Of a stretch of DNA of 64,000 nucleotides, positions 1-8,437 are shown in pieces. A program made the position numbers and the translations under genes. Source of the DNA: Myroides phaeus (GTDB lineage: Bacteria; Bacteroidota; Bacteroidia; Flavobacteriales; Flavobacteriaceae); the NCBI RefSeq assembly GCF_009799805.1, contig NZ_CP047050.1, positions 2,122,001 to 2,186,000 of the forward strand, given 5' to 3'. The notes beneath the pieces are model-generated. The model saw only the letters and a program-made list of their open reading frames with translations. It made no database searches and was not told where the DNA came from. The first letter of the stretch is position 1. Each line of letters begins with the position of its first letter.

Positions 1-770
1 TTGGTATGTTGGGCAAGTACGTGTATGGCAACTACGACTTGGCAAATTCCTTCGTTATTGGCGATAGGCTAACAGATGTTCAACTGGCTAAAAACCTTGG
101 GGCACAGGCTATTTTGATTCAGGAGGACAACAATACAGAAGCAGCGTTAACAACGATGAGTTGGAACGACATCTACCAGTTTTTAAAAGCTAAACCACGC
201 ACAGCAACGGTGGTTCGTACTACCAAAGAAACCGATATTAAAGTGCAGGTGAACCTGGATAGTAATAAGGAATCACAGTTTGACACAGGCTTACCGTTTT
301 TTGATCATATGTTAGAACAAATCAGCAAACACGGGGAAGTAGGGTTACAGGTGAAGGTGAAAGGCGATTTGCAAATTGATGAACACCACACAATGGAGGA
401 CACGGCATTGGCGTTGGGAGAGGCGTTCAAACAAGCCTTGGGCAATAAAAAGGGAATTGAGAGATATGGCTTTTTACTACCGATGGACGATTGCTTAGCA
501 CAGGTGGCTATTGACTTTGGAGGGCGACCTTGGATCGTGTGGGACGTGGCGTTTACCCGTGAGAAAATAGGGGATGTACCAACAGAAATGTTTTACCACT
601 TTTTCAAATCGTTTAGTGATGCCGCACAGTGTAACCTAAACATCAAATGTGAGGGAACGAATGAGCACCACAAGATAGAGGCGGTGTTTAAAGCCTTTGC
701 AAAAGCGATAAAACAAGCGGTATCACGCACGAATAATTACGAAATACCAAGTACAAAAGGAATCTTATGA
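1..770 (+). CDS. hisB: Bifunctional HisB, C-terminal part (histidinol-phosphatase / imidazoleglycerol-phosphate dehydratase), cut by window start
   Basis: The frame is open at the left edge (codons begin at base 3), so the N-terminus lies outside the window. The visible part starts in the end of a HAD phosphatase domain (motif VIGDRLTD), which in bifunctional HisB removes phosphate from histidinol phosphate. It continues with a full imidazoleglycerol-phosphate dehydratase domain with two metal-binding motifs, DEHHTMED and NEHHKIEA. The two activities are steps of cytosolic histidine biosynthesis. The stop overlaps the hisH start (ATGA at 767-770), so the genes are probably translationally coupled. 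The fused form is the one known from enterobacteria and many Bacteroidetes. The function is clear; only the start is missing. Confidence 0.95.
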   Translation, partial: GMLGKYVYGNYDLANSFVIGDRLTDVQLAKNLGAQAILIQEDNNTEAALTTMSWNDIYQFLKAKPRTATVVRTTKETDIKVQVNLDSNKESQFDTGLPFFDHMLEQISKHGEVGLQVKVKGDLQIDEHHTMEDTALALGEAFKQALGNKKGIERYGFLLPMDDCLAQVAIDFGGRPWIVWDVAFTREKIGDVPTEMFYHFFKSFSDAAQCNLNIKCEGTNEHHKIEAVFKAFAKAIKQAVSRTNNYEIPSTKGIL

Positions 771-1345
771 TAGCGATTTTAAAGTATAATGCGGGAAATA
801 TACAGTCGGTTGAGAATGCCGTACAGCGGTTGGGATATCAGACTATTGTTACGGATGATATCAATGAATTAAACGCTGCTGATAAAGTTATTTTTCCCGG
901 TGTAGGTGAGGCGTCATCGGCGATGGCGTATTTAAAAGAACGCCAGTTAGACGAGGTGATTAAGCAGTTGAAACAACCCGTTTTAGGTATTTGCTTAGGA
1001 ATGCAGTTGTTGTGCCAATTTACAGAGGAAGGCAATACGCAGGGCATTGGTGTTTTTGACAACAAGGTGCGTTTGTTTCCAAGTACAGATATTGTGCCAC
1101 ATATGGGTTGGAACGATTGCAATACCCTACAAGGCCAGTTGTTTCAAGGCATACAAGAGGGAGCCGATTTTTACTTTGTACACAGTTATTGTGCTGAGGT
1201 GAATGAAAATACTGTAGCTACAACAAACTATATTCTGCCTTTTTCAGCGGCTTTGCAAAAAGACAACTTTTACGCTGTGCAGTTTCACCCTGAGAAATCG
1301 GCAACTATTGGAAACCAATTATTAAAAAACTTTTTAGAATTATGA
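767..1345 (+). CDS. hisH: Imidazole glycerol phosphate synthase, glutaminase subunit HisH
   Basis: A 192-residue class I glutamine amidotransferase. The nucleophile-elbow motif GICLGMQLL holds the catalytic cysteine and VQFHPEKS holds the catalytic histidine and glutamate. HisH hydrolyses glutamine and channels ammonia to HisF, which sits two genes downstream. The length is usual for the family. It overlaps hisB and hisA by 4 bases each (ATGA at both junctions), typical of a tightly coupled operon. No separate promoter is visible. Confidence 0.96.
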   Translation: MIAILKYNAGNIQSVENAVQRLGYQTIVTDDINELNAADKVIFPGVGEASSAMAYLKERQLDEVIKQLKQPVLGICLGMQLLCQFTEEGNTQGIGVFDNKVRLFPSTDIVPHMGWNDCNTLQGQLFQGIQEGADFYFVHSYCAEVNENTVATTNYILPFSAALQKDNFYAVQFHPEKSATIGNQLLKNFLEL

Positions 1346-2055
1346 GAATTATACCAGCAATAGACGTAATAGACGGAAAATGTGTTCGCTTGAGCAAAGG
1401 AGATTACGACACTAAAAAAATATATGCAGACGACCCTGTTGAAATGGCGAAACGCTTTGAAGATAATGGTATTCAATACTTACACTTGGTGGACCTAAAT
1501 GGGGCTAAGTCAAACAAAGTACAGATAGCGGGATTAATAGAGGCGATTGCTACACAAACTAAGTTGATTGTGGACTTTGGAGGGGGAATCAAAACTGAAG
1601 ATGATGTGAAGATTGCCTTTGAATCAGGGGCTAATCAGATAACTGTGGGTAGTGTAGCCTTAAATAATCCGCTGATGTTTTACAGCTGGTTGAAAGAATA
1701 CGGCAGCGACAAAATTATCTTAGGAGCCGATTGTAAAGATCGACAAATTATGACTCAAGGTTGGCTTAAAGGCAGTAAGGTTGATGTGGTGGATTTCATT
1801 AGCGAGTACATGGAACAAGGCGTGAGTACGACCATCGTAACCGATATTGACAAAGACGGAATGCTGAGTGGGCCTGCTTTTGAACTATACAATGAGATTA
1901 TGAGTAAAACAGGTGTTGATTTAATTGCGAGTGGTGGTATCACAACCATAGCCGATGTGTTGAGGTTGAGAGAAATGGGGTGTGAGGGCGCTATTATTGG
2001 CAAGGCGATTTATGAAGGAACGATCACGTTAAAACAGTTGAGTGAGTTATGCTAA
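1342..2055 (+). CDS. hisA: ProFAR isomerase HisA
   Basis: A 237-residue (beta/alpha)8-barrel enzyme starting [17 protein letters not shown], the standard HisA N-terminus, with its first catalytic aspartate in AIDV. Phosphate-binding segments DFGGGI and ASGGI and the late motif IIGKAIYEG are present. It isomerises ProFAR to PRFAR, the substrate of HisHF, in the cytosol. The start overlaps hisH by 4 bases and the end overlaps hisF by 7 bases. Confidence 0.96.
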   Translation: MRIIPAIDVIDGKCVRLSKGDYDTKKIYADDPVEMAKRFEDNGIQYLHLVDLNGAKSNKVQIAGLIEAIATQTKLIVDFGGGIKTEDDVKIAFESGANQITVGSVALNNPLMFYSWLKEYGSDKIILGADCKDRQIMTQGWLKGSKVDVVDFISEYMEQGVSTTIVTDIDKDGMLSGPAFELYNEIMSKTGVDLIASGGITTIADVLRLREMGCEGAIIGKAIYEGTITLKQLSELC

Positions 2056-2801
2056 AAAAGAGAATAATACCGTGTTTGGACATTCAAAACGGACAAGTAG
2101 TAAAGGGTGTAAACTTTGAAAACATCAAACAAGCAGGTGATCCGATTGCGTTGGCAAAGCGCTATGTAGCAGAGGGGGCAGACGAATTGGTGTTTTTAGA
2201 CATTACGGCAACTATTGAAAACAGAAAGACGTTAGTTGATTTAGTACGCGCTATTGCAAGGGAAATCAATATTCCGTTTACAGTTGGTGGCGGAATCAAC
2301 AGTGTGGAGCAAGCGAGGGAACTCATTCGCGCTGGTGCTGATAAGGTGAGTGTAAACTCTGCCGCTATCCGCCGTGTGGAGTTGCTGAGCGAGTTGGCAC
2401 AGGAGTTTGGCAACCAATGTGTGGTATTGGCCATTGACACCAAGCAAGAAGATGGTGTGTGGTGGGTGTATAGCAAAGGAGGCCGTGAGAAAACGGATAA
2501 ACAAACATTAGATTGGGCACAAGAAGGCGTGCGTAGTGGGGCTGGGGAAATCCTGTTAACCTCTATGAATCACGACGGAACCAAAGGTGGTTTTGCACTT
2601 GAACTAACCAGTCAAGTAGCCGATATTGTTGATGTTCCAGTTATCGCATCAGGTGGAGCAGGGGCTATTGAACACTTTGAAGATGTGTTTACTCAAACGC
2701 GTGCCACAGGTGCTTTAGCAGCCAGTATTTTTCACTACGGACAAGTGCCTATTGTAGCATTAAAACAAGCATTAAAAACAAAAAATATAGCAGTAAGATG
2801 A
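2049..2801 (+). CDS. hisF: Imidazole glycerol phosphate synthase, cyclase subunit HisF
   Basis: A 250-residue barrel protein homologous to HisA. The start [12 protein letters not shown] carries the catalytic aspartate in PCLDI, the second catalytic aspartate is in LLTSMNHDG, and phosphate-binding glycines occur in TVGGGI and ASGGAGA. It uses ammonia from HisH to turn PRFAR into imidazole glycerol phosphate and AICAR. It overlaps hisA by 7 bases and hisIE by 4 bases (ATGA). Confidence 0.96.
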   Translation: MLKKRIIPCLDIQNGQVVKGVNFENIKQAGDPIALAKRYVAEGADELVFLDITATIENRKTLVDLVRAIAREINIPFTVGGGINSVEQARELIRAGADKVSVNSAAIRRVELLSELAQEFGNQCVVLAIDTKQEDGVWWVYSKGGREKTDKQTLDWAQEGVRSGAGEILLTSMNHDGTKGGFALELTSQVADIVDVPVIASGGAGAIEHFEDVFTQTRATGALAASIFHYGQVPIVALKQALKTKNIAVR

Positions 2802-3397
2802 AAGAGAATATAGATTTTAATAAGGGAAACGGGTTAGTAGCAGTTGTAATTCAAGACGCATTAACAATGAAGGTGTTGATGCAAGCCTATATGAACGAGG
2901 CTGCTTTTGACCAAACCGTTGCAGAGGGAAAAGTAACGTTTTTTAGTCGTACCAAAAACAGGCTGTGGACCAAAGGAGAAACTTCACAGAACTACCTTTG
3001 GGTACAGCGTATGCAGTTAGACTGCGATGGCGATTGTCTGTTGATTCAGGTTAAAGCAGACGGACCCACTTGCCACAGAGGAACAGAAACGTGTTTTGAC
3101 ACCACAGAAAGCAGTAGCAAAGGATTTGTGTACGAATTACAAGACGTGATCAGTAGTCGCATTGACAATAAAACAGAGGGTTCATACACCTATCAGTTAT
3201 ATCAACGCGGCATCAACAAAGTAGCCCAAAAAGTAGGAGAAGAAGCCGTTGAGGTAGTCATTGAAGCCAAAGATAAGAACGCCGATTTATTTAAAAACGA
3301 AGCCGCCGATTTGATGTATCACTACCTACTTTTGCTAAAAGCAAAGGGATTTACCTTAGAAGACATAGAAACCATTTTGAAAGAAAGACATAAATAA
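2798..3397 (+). CDS. hisI: Bifunctional phosphoribosyl-AMP cyclohydrolase / phosphoribosyl-ATP pyrophosphatase HisIE
   Basis: A 199-residue fusion. The N-terminal HisI domain (about 1-110) has FFSRTKNRLWTKGETS and the metal-binding run DCDGDCLL, followed by CHRGTETCF. The C-terminal HisE domain (about 115-199) has VGEEAVEVVIEAKDK and NEAADLMYHYLLLL, the helical pyrophosphatase motif. It catalyses steps 2 and 3 of histidine synthesis. It is last in the overlapping his operon; beyond it comes repeat-rich non-coding DNA. I see no strong terminator hairpin directly after the stop. Confidence 0.96.
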   Translation: MKENIDFNKGNGLVAVVIQDALTMKVLMQAYMNEAAFDQTVAEGKVTFFSRTKNRLWTKGETSQNYLWVQRMQLDCDGDCLLIQVKADGPTCHRGTETCFDTTESSSKGFVYELQDVISSRIDNKTEGSYTYQLYQRGINKVAQKVGEEAVEVVIEAKDKNADLFKNEAADLMYHYLLLLKAKGFTLEDIETILKERHK

Positions 3398-3409
3398 GGA
3401 GAGAGTAAC

Positions 3410-3545
3410 GGTTTTCGTAATGACGTTTCACGTTTTCGGTTCCCGGTTTTCCGTTCCCCGTTTTCGGTTTTCGTTTTTTGTTTTCCGCATATCGGTTCCT
3501 GGTTTTCGTTACGACGTTTCCCGCATATCGGTTTCCGTCAAGATG
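3410..3545. repeat. Degenerate short tandem repeat (GTTTTCGG/GTTCCC-like units)
   Basis: Repeated units such as GTTTTCGGTTCCCG, GTTTTCCGTTCCCCG, GTTTTCGG and two copies of CCGCATATCGGTT follow each other with small changes. No reading frame uses them. Similar 'cacgtatcacg' runs occur at about 5466-5500 and 11433-11460, so short imprecise repeats seem common between genes in this genome. Confidence 0.6.
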
Positions 3546-3678
3546 TTCTCTGTAGATCAGCTACATTGTCACTGAAAGTATAAATAACTGAACTATAGTT
3601 GACTTAAATTTGCGAATACGATCTAAATATATTTGTTTTGTTGAAGAATGATAGAGATTTTGTGTTGATTGTAATGTA

Positions 3679-3709
3679 TTGACAAACAATGATTTTTGTT
3701 GTATATTTA
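3679..3709 (+). promoter_or_regulatory. Candidate Bacteroidetes-type promoter for the small-protein/zeta-like pair
   Basis: TTG at 3679-3681, a 20-base spacer and TATATTTA at 3702-3709 resemble the Bacteroidetes promoter (TTG, then TAnnTTTG), though the last base of the -7 box differs. The start codon at 3732 would follow a leader of about 17 bases. Confidence 0.4.
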
Positions 3710-3731
3710 AAGAAGTAAAAAGGATTAGAAG

Positions 3732-3950
3732 ATGAAAACAAAAGAAATCAATAAGGAAAAACTTAATACGATACATTTAAAGGCTTCTAAAAATGCTATT
3801 CGCGTTAATAAAGCATTAGGCTTGTCTTACCAAAAAGTTGAAGGAGGACAATTAATCGAAGTAGGATCTGATGGTACTAAGAAAGTATTAGGTAAGCCGA
3901 AATTCGGAACAGTAAAAACAGAAGTGAAATCGTTTAAATTAAAACGATAA
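3732..3950 (+). CDS. Small basic protein upstream of zeta-toxin-like ATPase (possible antitoxin)
   Basis: A 72-residue, lysine-rich soluble protein with no signal or membrane segment. I do not recognise a named domain. It ends one base before the start of the next gene, so the two are almost certainly co-transcribed and probably co-translated. A short protein directly before a zeta-like kinase suggests a toxin-antitoxin pair with this as the antitoxin, but that is inference from position only; it could equally be an accessory protein. The start is supported by a short leader after the promoter candidate and by AG-rich bases just before the ATG. Confidence 0.65.
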   Translation: MKTKEINKEKLNTIHLKASKNAIRVNKALGLSYQKVEGGQLIEVGSDGTKKVLGKPKFGTVKTEVKSFKLKR

Positions 3951-3951
3951 T

Positions 3952-4680
3952 ATGAAACGTTTTAGGATGTTTGGAGGTCCAAATGGTTCTGGAAAATCAA
4001 CGTTATTAACGGGAATTGCTGAAGAGTGTTCAATAGGTTATTATGTCAATGCAGATGAAATTGAAAAAGAATTGAGGGCTAAAGGATTTATTGATTGTAG
4101 TAATTTTTTTCCTACTGAAGTAAGTAATGAACAGTGGTTGTCGTTTTTAAATAATTTGATTGAGAATGACACTCGTGTACAGCTGAATAGTTTGTCGTCA
4201 GTTAGAATTAAAGAGAACGTATTGATTATTGAGGCTCCAATTAATAGTTATATTGCAGCTGTTATTGCTGAATTTATGAGGTATATTTTGTTGGATTGTG
4301 ATGTTTCATTTTCCTTTGAAACTGTAATGTCTCATCCTTCAAAAGTTGAATTTTTGAAAGAAGCCAAAGCCAAAGGGTTTAAAACATATTTATATTTTAT
4401 TTCGACGCAAGACCCATCTATTAATATTAGTCGTGTTGCTAATAGAGTTGGAAAAGGAGGACATGATGTAGATACAGATAAGATAGTTAGTCGTTATTAT
4501 AGATCAATGGAATTATTATGTGATGCTTTTTTAAGTGTAGATAGAGCATATATAATAGATAGTTCAATGGAAGATGGTATATCGGTATTTGTTGAGAAAA
4601 ATGGTGATGATGTTACCATTACAAGTGAAGAGGTACCAGAGTGGATTGGCAAGTATTTATTAGAAAAGTTACAGAAATAA
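3952..4680 (+). CDS. Zeta-toxin-like P-loop ATPase/kinase
   Basis: A 242-residue protein starting with a Walker A motif, GGPNGSGKST (residues about 8-17). NADEIEKELRAKG follows, as in zeta toxins and related small kinases. Further on come SFETVMS, a region like the zeta substrate-binding part (EAKAKGFKTYLYFI), and an arginine-rich lid region RVANRVGKGGHDVD followed by KIVSRYYRS. Zeta toxins phosphorylate UDP-N-acetylglucosamine and block cell wall synthesis; many relatives outside Firmicutes have no proven substrate. The neighbour of 72 residues may be the partner. The codon use and AT content look like the rest of the window. Family placement is good; toxicity is inferred. Confidence 0.8.
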   Translation: MKRFRMFGGPNGSGKSTLLTGIAEECSIGYYVNADEIEKELRAKGFIDCSNFFPTEVSNEQWLSFLNNLIENDTRVQLNSLSSVRIKENVLIIEAPINSYIAAVIAEFMRYILLDCDVSFSFETVMSHPSKVEFLKEAKAKGFKTYLYFISTQDPSINISRVANRVGKGGHDVDTDKIVSRYYRSMELLCDAFLSVDRAYIIDSSMEDGISVFVEKNGDDVTITSEEVPEWIGKYLLEKLQK

Positions 4681-4726
4681 ATAGGTAATTATAGAAGGGT
4701 GAATTGTTATTCATCCTTTTTTTTAT

Positions 4727-4791
4727 GCATTGTGGAAACGCGAAGTATCGCGTCTGTACCGAAAATTATACGTTACACATATCCACAATGC
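4727..4791. repeat. 65-bp palindromic interspersed element, copy 1
   Basis: Bounded by perfect 10-bp inverted ends, GCATTGTGGA (4727-4736) and TCCACAATGC (4782-4791). Inside lies a second hairpin, ACGCGA/TCGCGT with the four-base loop AGTA. The element is identical to copy 2 at 5401-5465, including a few flanking bases. It carries no gene. The structure resembles REP or MITE-like small mobile repeats. Confidence 0.8.
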
Positions 4792-4979
4792 CGTTTCACG
4801 CATTACGTCTCGCGCTCCGTACGGGCGAACCTATGTGTTCGCCCCCTGTTGTTTATTTATAAACAACCCATTCCAAACATTTTAATATATGATTAATTAT
4901 AAATAATTAATTGTGGGTAAACACGCGGGTTTACCCCTACGGATGACGCAATGCATCGTGATTATTGATGTGTTTGTAT

Positions 4980-5015
4980 GCATTGTGGAGACGCGAAGTA
5001 TCGCGTCTGTACCGA
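4980..5015. repeat. Half copy of the 65-bp palindromic element
   Basis: Starts with the same GCATTGTGGA end and the inner ACGCGAAGTATCGCGT hairpin (one base differs between them), then diverges after CTGTACCGA. The right inverted end is missing. Confidence 0.7.
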
Positions 5016-5131
5016 TATACTTGGTGTTTGAAACATACTGATAAACAACACACAACGAGAATATCATTAATGTACATCATATCAAATATCAACCGATGCG
5101 TAAAATGATGGAATATCATCAATGTACAAAT

Positions 5132-5345
5132 ACATCACAGTTCAGACGGAGCGTTTGGGCGGCCTTATTTATTTAGCGAGTGTCAAACAGCATGCAGACA
5201 CCGCAAAATGAAAAATGGCGTAACGCAGTGGAGCTCGTATTTTTTCATTTAGGTGTCAAATGCAAGTTTGACCGCTAAAGAAATAGAGCCTTGATTTTTT
5301 TGTTTCGTTTTTTTATCAAGAAAAAAATGAAAAGAGAAGAAAACA
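5132..5345. repeat. Long inverted repeat, left arm (flanks the LytTR locus)
   Basis: About 205 bases are nearly identical to the reverse complement of 11197-11402. The best shared stretches are around GGCGTAACGCAGTGGAGCTC and the run GTTTCGTTTTTTTATCAAG. The two arms face each other across the 5.85-kb sensor-kinase locus. A weaker relative of the inner end lies at about 50551-50647. No coding potential. Confidence 0.85.
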
Positions 5346-5400
5346 GAAAAGCGTAGTGTTTCGAAAAAGAAAGGTTGAAAGCAAAGCTTTCAAAAAATAT

Positions 5401-5465
5401 GCATTGTGGAAACGCGAAGTATCGCGTCTGTACCGAAAATTATACGTTACACATATCCACAATGC
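5401..5465. repeat. 65-bp palindromic interspersed element, copy 2
   Basis: Identical to 4727-4791, in the same orientation, with ends GCATTGTGGA (5401-5410) and TCCACAATGC (5456-5465). It lies about 105 bases before the sensor kinase start, so it could lie in the leader or promoter region of that gene. Confidence 0.8.
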
Positions 5466-5570
5466 CGTATCACGCATCACGTATCACGTATCACGTTTCC
5501 CAATCAAATAAATTTTAATAAATCTTTATGAATACGTAGCTTTGACGCTCTTAAAAAAGCAAAGCAAACT

Positions 5571-7487
5571 ATGGTCAATCGGCAGTTTACCCTATTTTTA
5601 CTCTTAATTTTGTGTTTTTTTACTTCGTGTAAGGAACAACTTAACAACGAAGAAACCGCTCTTAACAATAAAGAAAATTACACCCGTACAACGGCGGATT
5701 ACTTGGCGATGCTTCTATCCATGGATACCCTTAGTGTTGAGGAGAAGAAGGAAATAGTACAACAAGAAAAAGACCAATTTACTGCTGTTGCCAACAAAGA
5801 AAAGAATCCCTTTTATCACTATATAAGCGGATTAGAAGCGTATCAAAACAAAGCATTTGATGAGGCACAGCAACACTTCACAGCGATGCAAACAGCAGCG
5901 CAACAAGCAGAAGTAACCCACCTTAAAGAACTGTATATTCTATACTCGGCATTAAACAGCAACGCCATTGTTGACGCGGCGTTGATGGAGGAATTATTGC
6001 TAAAAACAAGTGAAGCAGAAAAGGCAAACAGCAGTATTACTTTTCGCTTTTACGACGCTTTGGCACAAGCATATTTCAAAAACAGAAACCCTGCAAAAGC
6101 CTTAGAATACGCAACCTTACACTTTGAAAACCACCCATTAAACAAGACAGTAGTCGTTCAACAACGCTATTACGAAATATCGTTACTCTTGGCAATTACA
6201 TCCGGAAACGAAGATAAAGTAGACCATTTAAGAGACGAGTTCAAACGCTTGTTAGCACAAACACAAGACCCGTTTGCCACAGCGCGTTATTACGATTTAG
6301 AAACCTTTTACTACAACATAAAAAAGGACTACCCACAAGCATTAGCAAGTAGTCAGGAGAGTTTTAACCAATTGAAAAAGCTCGACGCACTAACCGTTGC
6401 CTCGTTCAATAACCTGGCTACCAGTTTCATCAAAAACAACTTAGTAGATTCGGCTTTAACCTATTACAAAGAGGGATTACACTGGGCAGACACTCGTAAC
6501 AAAGGACAAGAAAAAGGAATTATCTACAGCGGATTAAGCAACACATACAAGATAAAAGGCGACTATAAAAACGCATTAATAGCCTTAGACTCTTGCTATA
6601 AAGTAGAAACAGCAAACCAAGAAAAGATAAAAGCAGACTTTATAGCCGAGTTGCAAACCAAGTACGAAACCGAGAAAAAAGACTCAGAAATAGCCTTATT
6701 AAAAACGAATAACGACTTAAACCAAAAAGTGATCAAGCAGCAATGGCGTATGTTTACGGCATTCGGACTCCTTATTGTCTTTGCGTTTTTATATATGCAA
6801 ATCCGCTATCGCCAACGCTTGTTAAAAGAGCGAAACCAGCGATTAGAAACGGAAAACAAGAAAATGCAAGTAGAACAACGCGCACTCCAATTGCAGTTAA
6901 ATCCACACTTCATTTACAATTCCATTGCCAATTTACAAGGGTTAATTGTCAATGACCAAAAGCGACAAGCCAATGAATACCTGCTTGCCTTTTCAACCCT
7001 AATGCGCAATATCTTAGAACACAATCGCTGTGAGTTTATCACCTTAAAAGAAGAATTAACCACCATTAGCAATTACGTCAAACTACAACAAATGCGTTAT
7101 GCTAACAAGTTTGAGTACACTATAAATTGCCACGATATCCTCACAGATAATATTGAAATTCCGCCTATGCTATTACAGCCATTCGTTGAAAATGCCATTG
7201 AACACGGGTTTGCCCATATTGACTATGCAGGAAAACTGTCGATGGAAATAACACAGGAAAATCAGCACATACACATTTGTATAACAGACAACGGAAAAGG
7301 GCTGAATACCCCAAATCAAAAGTCGCAAACTAAGAAGTCGCTATCCCAAACAATCACACAAGAGCGTTTAGACTTACACTATAATAGCACACAAAAAAGA
7401 GCCCATTTTGAGGTTGTAAACAAGGCAGATACCCCACAACAAACAGGTGTAGTAGTTCATATTTATTTGCCAATTTTAATCGACTAA
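5571..7487 (+). CDS. LytS/YehU-type sensor histidine kinase with TPR-like sensor region
   Basis: 638 residues. The N-terminus has a lipoprotein-like signal (lipobox FTSC near residue 20), then a long helical, TPR-like region (about 80-360), a membrane segment (about 391-412), a short coiled coil, and a LytS-type kinase domain. The phospho-accepting histidine is H446 in LNPHFIYN, and the ATP-binding part has the N-box PFVENAIEHGF and ITDNGKGLN. Such kinases pair with LytTR regulators, and one follows 10 bases downstream. The signal sensed is unknown; TPR-like outer regions are common in Bacteroidetes sensors of this class. The gene begins just inside the left arm of a long inverted repeat. Confidence 0.9.
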   Translation: MVNRQFTLFLLLILCFFTSCKEQLNNEETALNNKENYTRTTADYLAMLLSMDTLSVEEKKEIVQQEKDQFTAVANKEKNPFYHYISGLEAYQNKAFDEAQQHFTAMQTAAQQAEVTHLKELYILYSALNSNAIVDAALMEELLLKTSEAEKANSSITFRFYDALAQAYFKNRNPAKALEYATLHFENHPLNKTVVVQQRYYEISLLLAITSGNEDKVDHLRDEFKRLLAQTQDPFATARYYDLETFYYNIKKDYPQALASSQESFNQLKKLDALTVASFNNLATSFIKNNLVDSALTYYKEGLHWADTRNKGQEKGIIYSGLSNTYKIKGDYKNALIALDSCYKVETANQEKIKADFIAELQTKYETEKKDSEIALLKTNNDLNQKVIKQQWRMFTAFGLLIVFAFLYMQIRYRQRLLKERNQRLETENKKMQVEQRALQLQLNPHFIYNSIANLQGLIVNDQKRQANEYLLAFSTLMRNILEHNRCEFITLKEELTTISNYVKLQQMRYANKFEYTINCHDILTDNIEIPPMLLQPFVENAIEHGFAHIDYAGKLSMEITQENQHIHICITDNGKGLNTPNQKSQTKKSLSQTITQERLDLHYNSTQKRAHFEVVNKADTPQQTGVVVHIYLPILID

Positions 7488-7497
7488 ACCCAACAAA

Positions 7498-8235
7498 ATG
7501 AAAGTATATATACTCGAAGATGAAGCCAATATCTTAAAATACATCCTCTCGTTAATCGTTGATATACCCTACTTACAAGTAGTTGGGTATGCGGGGGAAA
7601 TCAGCAAAGCAGAAATAGAAATTGAACAACAACAACCCGATTTAATATTAGCCGATATCCACTTAAAAGACGGCAATAGCTTTTCGCTGTTTCACAAAAT
7701 GGAAGTAAACGCACAGATAATATTTATCACTGCTTATAGCAATTACGCCATCGACGCCTTAAACTTAGGTGCGTTTTCTTACTTGTTGAAACCCATTGAT
7801 GAGGCGGAGTTTAAACAGCAAATAGACAGGTGTTATAACAATTTTGACGATCATAAAATCGACAAAAAGCAATTGGAAATAGCCTCTGATTATTACCAAA
7901 ATGAACAAGCGCCAACGCGTATTGCACTAAAAAACTTTGACTACACACAAATCGTACAAGTGCGCGATATTATGTATTGCAAAAGTGACAAAGGATACAC
8001 GACTTTTTATTTGAATAGCGGACAAAAGATAGTGGTGTCAAAAGTGTTGAAAGAATACGAAGCCCTGTTGCCCGGCAACACCTTTATCCGTTGTCACCAA
8101 TCCTATTTAGTCAATGTAAACTACATCAGCAAGTATTACAAAAACGGCTTATTAGAGTTGTTTACCAAGCAAACCATTCCCGTATCCGATCGTAAAAAGG
8201 AAGTAGTCTTAGAATTTATAAGCAGTATTTCCTAA
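7498..8235 (+). CDS. LytTR-family response regulator
   Basis: 245 residues. The receiver domain (1-120) has acidic residues E7 and D8, phospho-acceptor D53 in LADIHLKDG, and the late lysine in LLKPIDEAEF. The LytTR DNA-binding domain (about 140-245) has the typical FIRCHQSYLVNVNYI and PVSDRKKE segments. It is the partner of the kinase 10 bases upstream and probably controls the downstream membrane and lipoprotein genes, since those are the only other genes inside the flanking inverted repeat; that target assignment is inference. Confidence 0.93.
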   Translation: MKVYILEDEANILKYILSLIVDIPYLQVVGYAGEISKAEIEIEQQQPDLILADIHLKDGNSFSLFHKMEVNAQIIFITAYSNYAIDALNLGAFSYLLKPIDEAEFKQQIDRCYNNFDDHKIDKKQLEIASDYYQNEQAPTRIALKNFDYTQIVQVRDIMYCKSDKGYTTFYLNSGQKIVVSKVLKEYEALLPGNTFIRCHQSYLVNVNYISKYYKNGLLELFTKQTIPVSDRKKEVVLEFISSIS

Positions 8236-8382
8236 GTAAAATAGGGGGTTGGCAGTTATATTTTACACAATAAATTTAATAATTGTACTAAAATGACAAA
8301 ACGATTATTTGTAAAAAGAGTACGATAATTTACTAAAAAGTAGCGAAAAAAGATAAGTTCCCTCAGGCCATAAAATACCCTT

Positions 8383-8390
8383 TATTTTTG
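8383..8390 (+). promoter_or_regulatory. Candidate -7 promoter box before the DUF3137-like gene
   Basis: TATTTTTG fits the Bacteroidetes -7 box TAnnTTTG and lies 47 bases before the start codon at 8438. No convincing -33 TTTG is seen at the usual distance, so an activator (perhaps the LytTR regulator next door) may be needed. Confidence 0.35.
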
Positions 8391-8437
8391 TGGCAAGTTG
8401 ATAAATAAGGAAGTCAACTTGGTTAGTCCCCATAGTT

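Larger units (their letters stand above)
3398..3731. other. Intergenic region between his operon and the toxin-like pair
   Basis: No gene is supported in these 334 bases. The left part (about 3410-3545) is a degenerate run of short GTTTTCGGTTCC-like units. The right part is ordinary AT-rich DNA that contains a promoter candidate for the next gene. Confidence 0.7.
4681..5570. other. Repeat-rich non-coding region
   Basis: In 890 bases I support no gene. The region holds two copies and one half copy of a 65-bp palindromic element, one arm of a 200-bp inverted repeat, and two separate hairpins: GGGCGAAC at 4823-4830 with GTTCGCCC at 4837-4844, and GGGTAAAC at 4915-4922 with GTTTACCC at 4929-4936. 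Short 'cacgtatcacg' repeats lie at 5466-5500 just before the sensor kinase gene. It looks like a landing zone of small interspersed repeats. Confidence 0.75.

Noticed and set aside
4699..4896. Open frame of 65 residues covering the 65-bp element
   Set aside because: It runs through palindromic repeats and a hairpin and has no coding signature.
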